DNA of 64,000 bases from CBDFNC01 sp965249895 (GCA_965249895.1 CBDFNC010000002.1:534785-598784); one strand, 5' to 3'; positions 36,134 to 45,346 are shown, counted from the first letter of the stretch. The notes: a model not told the origin generated them from the sequence alone. Numbers and translations are program-made.

Positions 36134-36770
36134 GTGTACGCCCAGCATGGGCATGAACTAATAGGGTGAGAGTCCCTTGTAGGAGAATCACCGTTTATAA
36201 ACATTTGATTATTAAACGTTAACTACTAGCGAATGGCAAGGGCCAATCCGTGAGGAGCGGTCTGGAGGAAGCGCTCGGTCCGACGTTTCGGGCGAAACTG
36301 CGAGCTGATGAAGACTAGGCGCTCCCCAAGCCCCACATATGAGGCGTAGGTCCGAGGCGAGTTGGCACAGACAAGGGGGCGGCCTTCCGCAAGCCAGGTG
36401 ATTTAAGGACCACCGTAAATGCAGGGGGGCGCCTAGCTTTGTGCAGTGAAACCGGAAGGCCGGCCCGAATGTTCTTATCGGGGGTGGTACGGCATTCCGG
36501 GATCTGCTTAACAAGCGATCGTTAACCTAACAGCTTGGCCGCTGTCCTAAACTGGCCTGGCATATTGGCCCCATCAACCAATATGAGCAAATTGATGAAA
36601 ACGATAGCGCCCATTGGAGTAATTCCGTGGATGATTAAGCAGAAGTCAGCAGACGGCACTCTTTTTAGCGAAAACAGCCAAATGTTTACTTTCCTTCGTA
36701 ATGGTTGGGACACGGTGAATACGGAAGGCCGCCCCACCGGAACATTCAGATAAAGGAGGAGCCTTGTCAT
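36134..36770 (+). mobile_element. 5' half of a group IIC-type intron
   Basis: Starts GTGTACGCCCAGCATGGGC, matching the start of the intact intron at 51611, and continues through GGTGAGAGTCCC, CTGGAGGAAGCG, ATGAGGCGTAGG, AGTTGGCACAGA, AGAAGTCAGCAGACGG to the ribosome-binding region (AAAGGAGGAG) of the missing protein. It ends at the border of the next mobile segment. No reverse transcriptase follows. Confidence 0.85.
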
Positions 36771-36800
36771 ATTTGAATACATGCAATACCTGGACATCCA

Positions 36801-36866
36801 GTGCGCCGAGATAAATCGGTAGAAGATCAAAAGGTGAAAGTCCTTATTCGGTAAGACTTAGCAAGT
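36801..36866 (+). mobile_element. 5' fragment of the second intron type (66 bp)
   Basis: Repeats the first 66 bases of the intron at 36961 (GTGCGCCGAG ... TTAGCAAG) with one indel and one substitution. It is preceded by the same TGGACATCCA exon. It looks like a failed or truncated insertion next to the full copy. Confidence 0.8.
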
Positions 36867-36871
36867 AATGG

Positions 36872-36950
36872 GAATATCTTGAATATCTGAAATATCTGAA
36901 ATATCTGAAATATCTGAAATATCTGAAATATCTGGGAAATATCAAATATC
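36872..36950. repeat. 9-bp tandem repeat (GAAATATCT)
   Basis: One GAATATCT followed by five GAAATATCT units, then degenerate units up to AAATATCTGG. GAATATCTG is also found just outside the same element end at about 45481 and 47507, so the array grew from a sequence flanking this element. Confidence 0.85.
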
Positions 36951-36960
36951 TGGACATCCA

Positions 36961-38908
36961 GTGCGCCGAGATAAATCGGTAGAAGATCAAAAGGTGAAAG
37001 CCCTTTATTCGGTAAGACTTAGCAAGTCGCCGAAACCCCGAGTCATGGGCGGTTGTCAGTAATGGCAATGGTTAAGCGTTGACAGGGGAAAGTATAGGCT
37101 CAGTATTGAGCTCCGAAAACACACTTGAGAACGCTGACCTTGTTGGGTGAAGGGGAAGGCAATACAACACAGGCGCGCTACTGCAAGTGCCAGTGTAGGT
37201 TCTCCGGAGTCATAGACCTGATGCATGTACCTATGTCTTTTATGCGGAACTCGGGAGGCCCTGGTGGTGATCTGCACTGTTCCGTGCAGGTTGGATTTAG
37301 CGAAGTCAGTTAGACAAAGGCTGAATATCTACGCCAACAGGGAGTCAGATAGATCCATAGTAGCTAAGAAACTGGTGAACAAGATTGCAAGTAAAACAAC
37401 TTAAGATGGCGGAATCAGTGGAGCCAAGGGATCTAACAATAAGAAATGACGCGCTAAGTCGGATCCGACTATGACACAGAGCCTAGAAGCAAGATCGTCA
37501 GGACTGGCACGTCTACATGAAAAAGCAAAAGAGGATCGCTCACTGCGGTTCAATAACTTACTGCACCATATCACCCCCGAGCTGTTAATTCAGGCCTATA
37601 AGCACTTGAATAGAAAATCAGCACGAGGCGTAGACGGTGAAAGTTGGATTGATTTTGGTAAAAACTTACCGGAACGGATCCGACATCTACACCAACGCAT
37701 CAACAACCAGCACTATAAACCACAAGTTGTATTACGCATCTGGCTACCAAAACCCAACGGCGAAAAACGCCCGATAGGGATAACAACGGTCGAAGATAAA
37801 GTAATTCAGCAGGCCCTAGTATGGGTGTTAGAGCAGATCTACGAAGCAGACTTTCTGGGGTTTAGCTATGGCTTTCGGCCCAACCGAAACCAACACATGG
37901 CACTCGATGCCGTATATGTAGCTATCAGCCAAAAGAAAGTCAGCTGGCTATTGGACGCAGACATTAGCAAGTTTTTCGACAAAATCGACCATAACTGGCT
38001 AATCAAGTTCTTAGAACATCGTATCGCAGATAAACGTATCATCCAGCTGATAACACGCATTGTTAAAGCGGGAGTAGTTGATAATGAGCAGCATTTCAAA
38101 ACAGCGGAGGGAACACCGCAAGGCGCAGTCATATCGCCACTACTGGCGAATATCTACCTGCACTACGTTTTGGACTTATGGGCAAACCAATGGCGTAAAA
38201 ATAATGCAAGAGGAGAGTGCTATATCGTTCGCTACGCGGATGATACCGTCATGGGCTTTCAATACCGCTCAGACGGAGAGTGCTTTCTAAATGCGTTAAA
38301 CCAGCGGTTTAAAAAGTTTGGGCTTGATCTGAATCGAGATAAAACTCATTTGTTAGAATTCGGTCGCTTTGCTACCAGTAACAGAAAGCAACGGAAGAAA
38401 GGAAAACCCGACACCTTTGATTTTCTGGGCTTCACACATATATGCTCAAGTAGATGGTCCGATGGGCGATTTATTATAAAGCGGTTTACCAGTGCGAAGA
38501 AGCTGACGGCGAAGATAAAAGAAATCAAACAAACCCTGTTTAAATGCCGAAGCAAGGATCTTTTTCTAGTAGGTAACTGGTTAAAAAGCGTGGTAACAGG
38601 GCACTACAACTATTATGCAGTGCCGGGAAACCAAATTGCGCTAAACCAGTTCCGAACGGAAATCTGCCGAGCCTGGTTAAGGGCGCTGCGCCGCCGCGGG
38701 CAACGTCACCCTATCTCATGGCAGAAGCTTACTCGGGCAATTAAATTGTTCATACCAAGTGTAAAAGTACTACACCCATACCCAAATCAGCGATTTCGTG
38801 TCTGACTTATTGTAGGAGCCGTATGCGTTAGTAGCGCACGTACGGATCTGTGCCGGAGGGGTGGCAAGCTTGTGTAAAAATATAAGTAAGTCAACCCTTT
38901 ACGGCGAT
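36961..38908 (+). mobile_element. Complete group II intron inside the element's end
   Basis: Starts GTGCGCC, ends GGCGAT, and encodes one protein (37471-38805). Domain V is visible at about 38816-38849 (GAGCCGTATGCG, a loop, CGCACGTACGGATC). Removing it restores TGGACATCCA|CCTTTTTCTGG exactly as in the uninterrupted ends at 45496 and 47514, which fixes both borders. Class not assigned; the protein lacks an HNH endonuclease domain, as in classes C, D, E and F. Confidence 0.9.
37471..38805 (+). CDS. ltrA: Group II intron reverse transcriptase/maturase
   Basis: A 444-residue intron-encoded protein. RT blocks in order: ARGVDGESW, WLPKPNGEKRPIGI, SYGFRPNRN, LLDADISKFFDKIDHN, TPQGAVISPLLANIYLHYVLD (here residues about 207-227), and the active site VRYADDTV; then the GFTH and domain X/maturase region up to residue 440. 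No HNH motif. It aids splicing of its own intron and its mobility by retrohoming. The first AUG codons lie within intron domain IV, as expected. Confidence 0.92.
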   Translation: MTQSLEARSSGLARLHEKAKEDRSLRFNNLLHHITPELLIQAYKHLNRKSARGVDGESWIDFGKNLPERIRHLHQRINNQHYKPQVVLRIWLPKPNGEKRPIGITTVEDKVIQQALVWVLEQIYEADFLGFSYGFRPNRNQHMALDAVYVAISQKKVSWLLDADISKFFDKIDHNWLIKFLEHRIADKRIIQLITRIVKAGVVDNEQHFKTAEGTPQGAVISPLLANIYLHYVLDLWANQWRKNNARGECYIVRYADDTVMGFQYRSDGECFLNALNQRFKKFGLDLNRDKTHLLEFGRFATSNRKQRKKGKPDTFDFLGFTHICSSRWSDGRFIIKRFTSAKKLTAKIKEIKQTLFKCRSKDLFLVGNWLKSVVTGHYNYYAVPGNQIALNQFRTEICRAWLRALRRRGQRHPISWQKLTRAIKLFIPSVKVLHPYPNQRFRV

Positions 38909-39102
38909 CCTTTTTCTGGCCTCATTTAAGCCAAAAAGTGGCCACCATGCCATTTTTTTAAGATGCCTCATCAATAACTTTTACGGCCTCAGGGGAAGTA
39001 CCGAAAAATCGGCAATACTAATGTATTTATCTGTGGTTAGGGCATAGCTGGGCTAGCGTAATGAATAATAAGCTGGTTGGGTTGTTTCGGTGTTTTCTTA
39101 CG

Positions 39103-39900
39103 CTACCCAGATTGGTAAAGCCGATCACATGCCGAATGTCCTTTTATCCAGTGATGCCCAACCTTGTGACTTAGTGCGGTTATTGCTTCCCAGGTGCCTG
39201 CAGCACTGCCAAATGAGCGACTAAAGTGCTGTACTGTCATTACCCAGGATTCATGCGGGACAAGCAGGTTTTCCAATAGCTTTGGTGTCTCTTCCGGTAT
39301 GTAACCTGTTTTGTCTTCTCGGATAGCTCGGCCTGTCCAATCTGTGAGGTAAAGGTACTCCTTGAAGTCAAAAGGAATTTCTCTATCCGTGTCATTCTTT
39401 GAGCGGGTAAAAGGCAACAAAAAATGGCTTCTTTCTGCTCCTTGGTCCGCGCACTGCTTATCACTCTCAGCCTTCCAGTCACCAATTCGTTCATGGATTG
39501 AGGTAAATTCCTCTTCTTCCACGGAATCACACAAGCCTGCCCTGATTGGGTTTAAATCCACATAAACCATACAGGCCAATAACGCCGTCTCGTCCATCAG
39601 TGCCTGGCTTCTAAATCTGCCTTCCCAAAACCGCCCTTTGCACTTATCTTCCTTGTTCGCTTCCCTGGCGATGTGTTCATTCAGGCAACGCATAAACCAA
39701 CTGATATCCCCTAACCGTTCACGCCAAATATTCACCAGTTTCCTGGCCGCATCAACTTCAGCTTCACTTTTTGTTTGACCGGATTGCCAACGTGCAACCA
39801 GCACATGAATGGCAAACAACTTGCCCCACCGTTCGATAACAGCCTCATCAGAAAGCTGTTTATTTCCCGCTAAATCAACCCGTAAGATGACATGGTAATG
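39103..39900 (-). pseudogene. Y1/HUH transposase, C-terminal part split by RIT (copy 1)
   Basis: Encodes residues from H of the HUH motif onward (HVILRVDLAGNKQL ... to the stop), almost identical to the intact copy at 47719-48726 (a few substitutions). Its N-terminal part is at 43398-43611 on the other side of the RIT insertion. Confidence 0.85.
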
Positions 39901-39972
39901 ATATGTTCAGTTATCTATTATGTTGAGTTACACATTCTAATGTCCTCTGCTTTACCCTTTCCTTCTGTTAGC

Positions 39973-40998
39973 TCAATGAAAATCGGCACATAATTCTGGC
40001 CTCTTGGAGAGTCTTTCTAGCCATTGAAGTATTTTAGGCTCTTGCCATGGCGTTTTGTCGCTGACCGTTGGAGCCCCCGCTTTTTCAATCATCTTTCGTT
40101 TCATTTCCATGTCTATTTCCAAATAAATGTGGGTGGTGTTGATATCAGCGTGCCCCAACCAATAACTCACCATATTGACATCGTTTCCTGCCCTAAGAAG
40201 ATGCATCGCAGTGGTATGGCGGACCGTGTGCGGGTTGAGTTGTTTCCCGGAGGAGGCTAAGAGTGGTGTTTTCGAACCCAATTGACGCGTAATGTAACGA
40301 ATCCCGAAGCGGGTAATGGCGGTACCAGTAGCATTAAGGAACACGTTCTTGATACCGGACACTACTGGATCTCTTTGTTTTAAATAGGCCTTGATCGCAT
40401 CAATAGTTTCTGGCCAAAGCGGGCAGCTACGTTCCTTTCTTCCTTTGCCAAAGAGTCTAACCTGTGGGGCCTCCTCTAAGTGCAGGTCGTCAAGTTTCAA
40501 TTCAACGATTTCGCTGACTCGTGCACCGGTGTTGTACAAGAGCAGGAGCAGAGCTTTATTGCGAATTCCACTACGGGAGTTGATATCAAGCGCCTCCAGC
40601 ACGGCCTGCACTTCTTTTTCTTCAAGGTAGCCTACTTGTTTGTGCTTAGTGCGCTTCTTAGGAATCGCTCGAATTTGCTGGCTTTGAACGATTAAAATGG
40701 GCTCCTGCCGAGCAATAAAAAGGAACAGGCAGCGGATAGCCGCCAGGCGAATGTTGCGGGTATTTGGACAGCAATTTCGTACCTGCTCCAGGTGTTCGAG
40801 AAAATCTAACACGAGGGTTTCGGTAATATCTTCCACCATCAGTTCATCGATCTGCTTTGGGATCTTGTCGCTCGCATAGCAGAGCAGCAGCTTGATCGCA
40901 TCACGGTAGGTTGTAATGGTATTTACGGAAAGGCCTTTTTGGACCGGCAGGTAGTGACTTAAAAAGCGTTTAATAAAAATAGCCAATGAGTGATTCAT
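39973..40998 (-). CDS. ritC: RIT tyrosine recombinase, third gene
   Basis: A 341-residue tyrosine recombinase. N-terminal SAM-like core-binding domain (residues 1 to about 105), then catalytic domain with LYNTGARVSEIVEL (Arg I), HTVRHTTAMHLL (His-x-x-Arg), WLGHADINTTHIYLE (His and nucleophile Tyr). All catalytic residues are present. Overlaps the second gene by 4 bases. In RIT elements the three recombinases are thought to act together in the element's movement. Confidence 0.92.
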   Translation of the reverse strand: MNHSLAIFIKRFLSHYLPVQKGLSVNTITTYRDAIKLLLCYASDKIPKQIDELMVEDITETLVLDFLEHLEQVRNCCPNTRNIRLAAIRCLFLFIARQEPILIVQSQQIRAIPKKRTKHKQVGYLEEKEVQAVLEALDINSRSGIRNKALLLLLYNTGARVSEIVELKLDDLHLEEAPQVRLFGKGRKERSCPLWPETIDAIKAYLKQRDPVVSGIKNVFLNATGTAITRFGIRYITRQLGSKTPLLASSGKQLNPHTVRHTTAMHLLRAGNDVNMVSYWLGHADINTTHIYLEIDMEMKRKMIEKAGAPTVSDKTPWQEPKILQWLERLSKRPELCADFH

Positions 40999-41984
40999 AT
41001 TTGTTCTCCAATCGGTTTTACATGGTCGAGGTAGTGACTGTAAAACCGTTGCTGGACTTGGTTAAGTAATTCGGTTGTCGGCCGTAAATAGACTTGAGTC
41101 GAAGAGATATTCACATGACCCATATAAGTGGCCAGCGCTGGAAGCTTCGCATTAACATCATCGCCATTACGGTACCAAGTGAGCAACCGGTGAACAGCGA
41201 AGGTATGTCGTAGATCGTGGATGCGCGGGTGGGAAGGCCCATTATGGGTGATGCCGCAAGACTGCAGCAGCCGATAAAAGTCGTGACTGACAGTGCCGTG
41301 ATGTAAACGGCGGTGACGCAGGTTAACAAAAAGGGGCGAGTCTGGTGTATGGGGGGTTGATTGACAGCGTCGTTGAAGATAGCGCTCTAGTACCCGACAG
41401 GCCGATGACGCCAAAGGTAACCAACGAGCCTTATGGAATTTTCCTGCTGTAATAAGGAGTCGTTCCTCAGTGCGGTTGAAGTCTTGTAGATCTAAAGCGA
41501 AAGCTTCGCCTATCCGTATTCCTGTGCAATATAGAAGCCCCAGAAGCGTACAGTAAGTGTGGGGTCGAAGTGAATTGGTTGGCGTGAACTGAGTGGTCGC
41601 CGTCAGCAATGCCCGAATTTCACTGAGGGTGTAGATATAGGGTTTATGAGCCGCACTGGATGGGGTGTACTTTATGGGATCAGGCACATAACTTTGTGGA
41701 TCCTTAGCCGCAAGATACTCACACAACTGCTTAACCACACAAAACCGGTTGTTCCGACTTCGTGGTGCAAGAGGTAACAGGCTGTGCTGATAATCATCGA
41801 TGATCTGACTGGTGATACGGGGTTCCTTAAATAGGTGTTCAATTAGAAAATGGTCGAAGTATTCCAGGAGCTTCGCCTGGCTGTGATAATCAGTCCCTGA
41901 CAGGCAACGTAAATCGATGAGATTTTGGATCTGGGTCGCCAAACAACTGTGCAGGTTCACCATGTTCATACCTCCTGCGGCCAC
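40995..41984 (-). CDS. ritB: RIT tyrosine recombinase, second gene
   Basis: A 329-residue tyrosine recombinase with CTGIRIGEAFALDL (Arg I), HDLRHTFAVHRL (His-x-x-Arg), YMGHVNISSTQVYL (His and Tyr). Start ambiguous: an upstream Met or the Met at residue 7 or 9. Overlaps the first gene by 19 bases and the third by 4. Confidence 0.92.
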   Translation of the reverse strand: MAAGGMNMVNLHSCLATQIQNLIDLRCLSGTDYHSQAKLLEYFDHFLIEHLFKEPRITSQIIDDYQHSLLPLAPRSRNNRFCVVKQLCEYLAAKDPQSYVPDPIKYTPSSAAHKPYIYTLSEIRALLTATTQFTPTNSLRPHTYCTLLGLLYCTGIRIGEAFALDLQDFNRTEERLLITAGKFHKARWLPLASSACRVLERYLQRRCQSTPHTPDSPLFVNLRHRRLHHGTVSHDFYRLLQSCGITHNGPSHPRIHDLRHTFAVHRLLTWYRNGDDVNAKLPALATYMGHVNISSTQVYLRPTTELLNQVQQRFYSHYLDHVKPIGEQI

Positions 41985-43225
41985 GGCAGGGCCACTTGTT
42001 TGAGAGCATTAAAGTCGACTTTGGTATAAATAAATGTGGTGGCGAGATGGCGATGCCCCAATATATCGGCAATTGCCTTGAGCGAATGGCCTTGTTGAAT
42101 CATTCGACTGGCAAAACAATGTCGAAATAGATGTGCCCCTTTACTGGGTAGCTTAATATTCAGGTGGCTGATGTTGCGTTGGACGATCTCGGAAATGGCC
42201 GATGCATGGTAAAGTGGTTGATGTGGTGCCCGAGCGGTCAAAAAGACCTGCGGATAGGAGGCGCTGGGACGCGCACTTTTTATATAGTCAAACAAACTGT
42301 TACCGACCCACGCTGTTAAAGGTAACAGACTCTCTTTGCCGTTTTTCAACGCCTTAAAGAGGATTTTTTCCTCAGCCCAGCGAATATCCTCCAGCCGCAG
42401 AGCACGCACTTGCCCGCCACGGACACCAAAGGTATAGAGCAACAGAAGGATGGCATAATCTCGTTTACCAACACTCGTGTTTGTATCGATTGACTGAAGC
42501 ACTTGCTGCGCTTGTTCGTCGCTCAATGTGCGCGGTACCGTGGCTAATTTGTACGTCCGTATGGTAGGCACGGCCTTATCCAGTGGACACCGGATATATC
42601 CCTTCTGCAGGCAAAACCGGAAGAAGGTGCGCAATGTTGCTTGTAGAGAGCGTCGGCTAGATTTCCCCATGCTCTGAGCATGGGCCAAAAAGAACGTCTC
42701 AACGTGAGAGCTGGTCAGTTGTGACAACCCTTCTATAGTCGCTTGCGGACCAAGCCAGCACAGAAACTGAATTATATAACGCCGACGTAACGCTACAGAG
42801 CCGAACGCTAAATGTTGATAATTGCGTAACCATGACAGGTAAGCCACCAACAAGTTCTGGTAAATGGGAGTTTGTATCTCTGGGACGAATGCCCCTTTTT
42901 GAACGAGGTAAGTGACAAATCGATTTATCGAATAATGAACGTCACGGAGATGACTTTGCAGCGTCTCTTTGTGACCGCACTGTATTGGGTAAGATTTAAA
43001 AAAACACACGATTTCTTTGGATGTGACAACCTCTCGGGACAACGCTGTAGCCCCTCCCAGATAGTCGTTAAAACGAGAGACATTTCGTAAGTGTTTACTA
43101 ATGGACTCACGTCTAAAGTTCGAATCTTGCAGCCAGATACAAAAACCATTGAGCAACGTGGCTAATGGACCATTACGTAGCCTGGTAAGAACTTTAGGAC
43201 AAGTGAAGATCTGTTCAAGCGGCAT
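41966..43225 (-). CDS. ritA: RIT tyrosine recombinase, first gene
   Basis: A 419-residue tyrosine recombinase. Longer N-terminal region than the other two, then the catalytic domain: YTFGVRGGQVRALRLEDI (Arg I; the usual Glu after it is Gln), HLFRHCFASRMI, ILGHRHLATTFIYTKV. Transcribed first; AAGGAG precedes its ATG and TIR lies about 120 bases upstream. Confidence 0.92.
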   Translation of the reverse strand: MPLEQIFTCPKVLTRLRNGPLATLLNGFCIWLQDSNFRRESISKHLRNVSRFNDYLGGATALSREVVTSKEIVCFFKSYPIQCGHKETLQSHLRDVHYSINRFVTYLVQKGAFVPEIQTPIYQNLLVAYLSWLRNYQHLAFGSVALRRRYIIQFLCWLGPQATIEGLSQLTSSHVETFFLAHAQSMGKSSRRSLQATLRTFFRFCLQKGYIRCPLDKAVPTIRTYKLATVPRTLSDEQAQQVLQSIDTNTSVGKRDYAILLLLYTFGVRGGQVRALRLEDIRWAEEKILFKALKNGKESLLPLTAWVGNSLFDYIKSARPSASYPQVFLTARAPHQPLYHASAISEIVQRNISHLNIKLPSKGAHLFRHCFASRMIQQGHSLKAIADILGHRHLATTFIYTKVDFNALKQVALPWPQEV

Positions 43226-43373
43226 AATAAACTCCTTATTGGTTCGCCCTGCTTAGTTAGGCTCAATAAGGAGTTGTAATAGCGAAATTATGTGCAGCGT
43301 TTTTACAAAGAAATGAAGAAATTAGCGGAGGAGGACTATCAGCTCAACATAATAGATAACTGAACATATCACT

Positions 43374-43397
43374 ACTTATGTAGTGCACCACATAAGT
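43374..43397. repeat. 24-nt palindromic core beside the RIT right end
   Basis: Arms ACTTATGT and ACATAAGT flank an 8-bp centre AGTGCACC. This is the geometry of a tyrosine-recombinase crossover site. The second RIT copy carries the same core with the centre reversed (49919-49942). Confidence 0.75.
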
Positions 43398-43611
43398 AAT
43401 GATTGCTCATAACAGCGTAGGCACAGACGTCTATCGAGAATAAACCGGCAAGAAAGCGGATCCGGTTTACTACCCAGGGTTTTCTATGTTCATACGAACG
43501 ATGAGCGTATTTGTCATATCCGCATAAGAAAGCACGACGCACACAACGAGCAACGCAATGGTAATAAGGAGTGGTTTCAGGATGGATTAGGCGTAACCTG
43601 GCAACAGTCAT
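43398..43611 (-). pseudogene. Y1/HUH transposase, N-terminal part split by RIT (copy 1)
   Basis: Residues 1-74 of the transposase (MTVARLRLIHPETTPYYHCV ... AVMSNHY), identical to the intact copy, then broken by the RIT element. The frame runs 5 codons into the palindrome before a stop. Confidence 0.85.
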
Positions 43612-43639
43612 AGAAACTCCGACTCACAACAGCCTTAAC

Positions 43640-43819
43640 CTAAGTATGAGTAGGGCTTGAAAGGTGTGCAAGATGGTGGGTGTCCCAGTTATTTTTTTTA
43701 AGCTCTTTAAGTTTGCTCTCAAGTTTATCCACCTTTTTCATTGTTATGATGGCAAAAGTAAAACCTGAAATCCCCATTGACATACCTATTATCCCGAATA
43801 CAAATCCTAAATCTTCCAT
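43640..43819 (-). CDS. Small membrane protein, cassette, 3' end cut by element
   Basis: ATG 43819 with GAGGAG 8 nt upstream opens MEDLGFVFGIIGMSMGISGF, a single transmembrane helix, then FAIITMKKVDKLESKLKEL, a charged coiled coil. From NNWDTHH onward the codons lie in the end of the mobile element, so the natural C-terminus is lost. The present frame is 59 residues. No family recognised. Confidence 0.55.
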   Translation of the reverse strand: MEDLGFVFGIIGMSMGISGFTFAIITMKKVDKLESKLKELKKNNWDTHHLAHLSSPTHT

Positions 43820-43882
43820 AATTTTACTCCTCTATATTAATGAGAATTAGTAATAATTAAACTCTAAACCTTTTTCGCAATA

Positions 43883-43997
43883 TAACGCCGAAAGCACGCG
43901 CCCAATACCGGAGCTTGGGCTTTGTGCGAGTATTTTGGCGCACAAAGCTCAAGTGGAGAGTATTGGGTCGCCGTGACTTTTTGTTTGTTTGTTAGCT
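43883..43997 (-). other. attC-like site i
   Basis: Plus strand TAACGCCG ... TTTGTTAGCT. A long stem is visible: CCCAATAC with GTATTGGG, GAGCTT with AAG-rich return, and CTTTGTGCG with CGCACAAAG at the top. The stop of 43992-44537 lies in its R'' end. Confidence 0.82.
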
Positions 43998-44537
43998 TTC
44001 TACTACCAGCTGTAAGTATTCGCTATAATTTTTGTAAACCTCAGACTGAGATTCAAGGCCTATAGTTTTCTCGGAAATAACACCTGACTCGGAGCCACCA
44101 GTTCTATAGTGTGCAGATATTGCTTTCAATTCTGAATCAACGCTGTCCTGTTTAAGTACTAAATAGGCTCCAATGTTGTCGCTATTTTTATAAGACATAT
44201 AAACTTCAACATAAGCCGCACCAGACATCATTTCACCACCGGTTTTAACCCCATTCTTGAGTTTATTTCCAGACATATCGAAATCAGTCTTAACCATTTC
44301 ATATATTTTTGATAAATACTCACGTGCTTCGTGGTCTTTTGCACCAAATATTTTCTTTGCAGAGGTAGGAAACCTTAATCTTGTCGCCTTTTCAATTTCA
44401 GATACAATCAGTTCACGCTGATCTTCTGTAATAGAGTTTGATTTTGAAGCGTTGTTATAGAGATTGATGAGCTCTTTTTGGTTGTATTTATCTGAGCTTA
44501 TACTTGCAATTAGTTTTTCAAATCTATCCGGAGTCAT
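43992..44537 (-). CDS. Hypothetical cassette protein
   Basis: A 181-residue soluble protein of no recognised family, Ser/Lys/Glu-rich (NGVKTGGEMMSGAAYVEVYM then LVLKQDSVDSELKAISAHYR). AGAGGTAATT precedes the ATG. Sits between attC sites i and j, so it is one complete cassette. Confidence 0.65.
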   Translation of the reverse strand: MTPDRFEKLIASISSDKYNQKELINLYNNASKSNSITEDQRELIVSEIEKATRLRFPTSAKKIFGAKDHEAREYLSKIYEMVKTDFDMSGNKLKNGVKTGGEMMSGAAYVEVYMSYKNSDNIGAYLVLKQDSVDSELKAISAHYRTGGSESGVISEKTIGLESQSEVYKNYSEYLQLVVES

Positions 44538-44555
44538 AATTACCTCTGTGAAGCT

Positions 44556-44650
44556 AACGCCTCACTAAGAGGAAAATAATAGTTGGTTAAAATAAGCGAC
44601 GAAGGAGCAAAAACCAACTGTTATTTGTCCTTTTGAGTGACTTGTTATAC
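44556..44650 (-). other. attC-like site j
   Basis: Plus strand TAACGCCTCACTAAGAGG ... CTTGTTATAC. Arms AGTTGGTT / AACCAACT around AAAATAAGCGACGAAGGAG, the middle shared with site e. Confidence 0.8.
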
Positions 44651-44668
44651 AACCTTTACCACATTACC

Positions 44669-44697
44669 TTGACATTATTGTTCTCTTAGGAAATGAT
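44669..44697 (+). promoter_or_regulatory. Candidate sigma70 promoter for the plus-strand cassette gene
   Basis: TTGACA at 44669-44674 and AATGAT at 44692-44697, 17 bases apart, about 100 bases before the start at 44798. This would let the reversed gene be expressed without the integron promoter. Confidence 0.5.
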
Positions 44698-44797
44698 ATT
44701 TCACATCAAGTCGTACTTATTGACGTAAGTCAGGTTTGATATATAACTAACTTAAATGCTATCTGACTGGTAGCTACAACTCTTGACGGAGAATATT

Positions 44798-45337
44798 ATG
44801 ATTTACCAAAATCAAAGTTCAAACATTTCCACCGCTCTACAATCGTTTGACGATGCTATAAATACCCATAATTCTACCTTTGACGAAGCAAATAAAATTT
44901 TCTTAGAAGTAGAAAAAAGACTCAAACAGCTTAATGCTGAATATTGGTATCCTTATCATTTAACACCTCAAACTCATTTGACAGACTACACACCAGTGCC
45001 TTTTAAATCTGCCTCATACAGCAATGAGCCGTTTGACCAAATTACATATCATTTAGGCTTTGCATCTGCCCGCTTAGTCGTCAGTAAAATTACAACAAAA
45101 TACGAATATATACGAGGCCCTTACGGTCAAGTACTACTTTCTCCGAATAATATGCCCCACATGAACAAAATTAGCGAGGACATTGATAGCCCAATCATTG
45201 TGTCAGATTTATCTCGAGCTATAAGAGTCATGACAATAGAGCATCTGCCTGGTTTTCTGAATTTCATTAGTAGCTCTTTAGCTACTCATACAAATACTCT
45301 TTCATCAGCTCTCGGTTCAATCAAGTCAAACTGGTAA
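44798..45337 (+). CDS. Hypothetical protein, plus-strand gene within the array
   Basis: About 179 residues from ATG 44798 (GGAG 6 nt upstream); an in-frame start 5 codons up is less likely. Helical N-terminus (ALQSFDDAINTHNSTFDEAN), then QLNAEYWYPYHLTPQT and a GFASARLVVSKITTKYEYIR segment. No family recognised. It is the only gene of the array on the plus strand, with its own promoter candidate, terminator, and a plus-oriented attC-like site after it. Confidence 0.6.
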   Translation: MIYQNQSSNISTALQSFDDAINTHNSTFDEANKIFLEVEKRLKQLNAEYWYPYHLTPQTHLTDYTPVPFKSASYSNEPFDQITYHLGFASARLVVSKITTKYEYIRGPYGQVLLSPNNMPHMNKISEDIDSPIIVSDLSRAIRVMTIEHLPGFLNFISSSLATHTNTLSSALGSIKSNW

Positions 45338-45346
45338 CCTGCTAAT

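Larger units (their letters stand above)
39901..43369 (-). mobile_element. Recombinase-in-trio (RIT) element
   Basis: Three adjacent overlapping tyrosine-recombinase genes on the minus strand, bounded by perfect 27-bp terminal inverted repeats (39901-39927, beginning ATATGTTCAG, and 43343-43369, ending CTGAACATAT). 3469 bp. It lies inside the transposase gene, between the codons of its HUH motif. Target bases GTAATGAT occur on both sides. Confidence 0.9.
36951..43688 (-). mobile_element. Y1/HUH-transposase element copy 1, interrupted by intron and RIT element
   Basis: Left end CTGGACATCCA continues after the intron as CCTTTTTCTGG; right end is GGTGGGTGTCCCAG. The two ends are imperfect inverted repeats (CTGG-ACATCCACC against CTGGGACACCCACC). 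Internal sequence equals copy 3 (47514-48804). It carries a group II intron (36961-38908) and a RIT element (39901-43369). Its right end cuts a small cassette gene at 43688. Confidence 0.75.

Noticed and set aside
36872..36950. Short regular repeats that could suggest a CRISPR array
   Set aside because: The unit is a 9-bp contiguous tandem repeat without spacers, and no cas genes are present.
36844..37277. Open frames over the tandem repeat and intron 5' region
   Set aside because: Low-complexity RYF repeats and structured intron RNA explain them.
39240..39565. Shifted frames inside the transposase copies (also 47856-48181)
   Set aside because: Same-position shadows of the conserved transposase frame in each copy.
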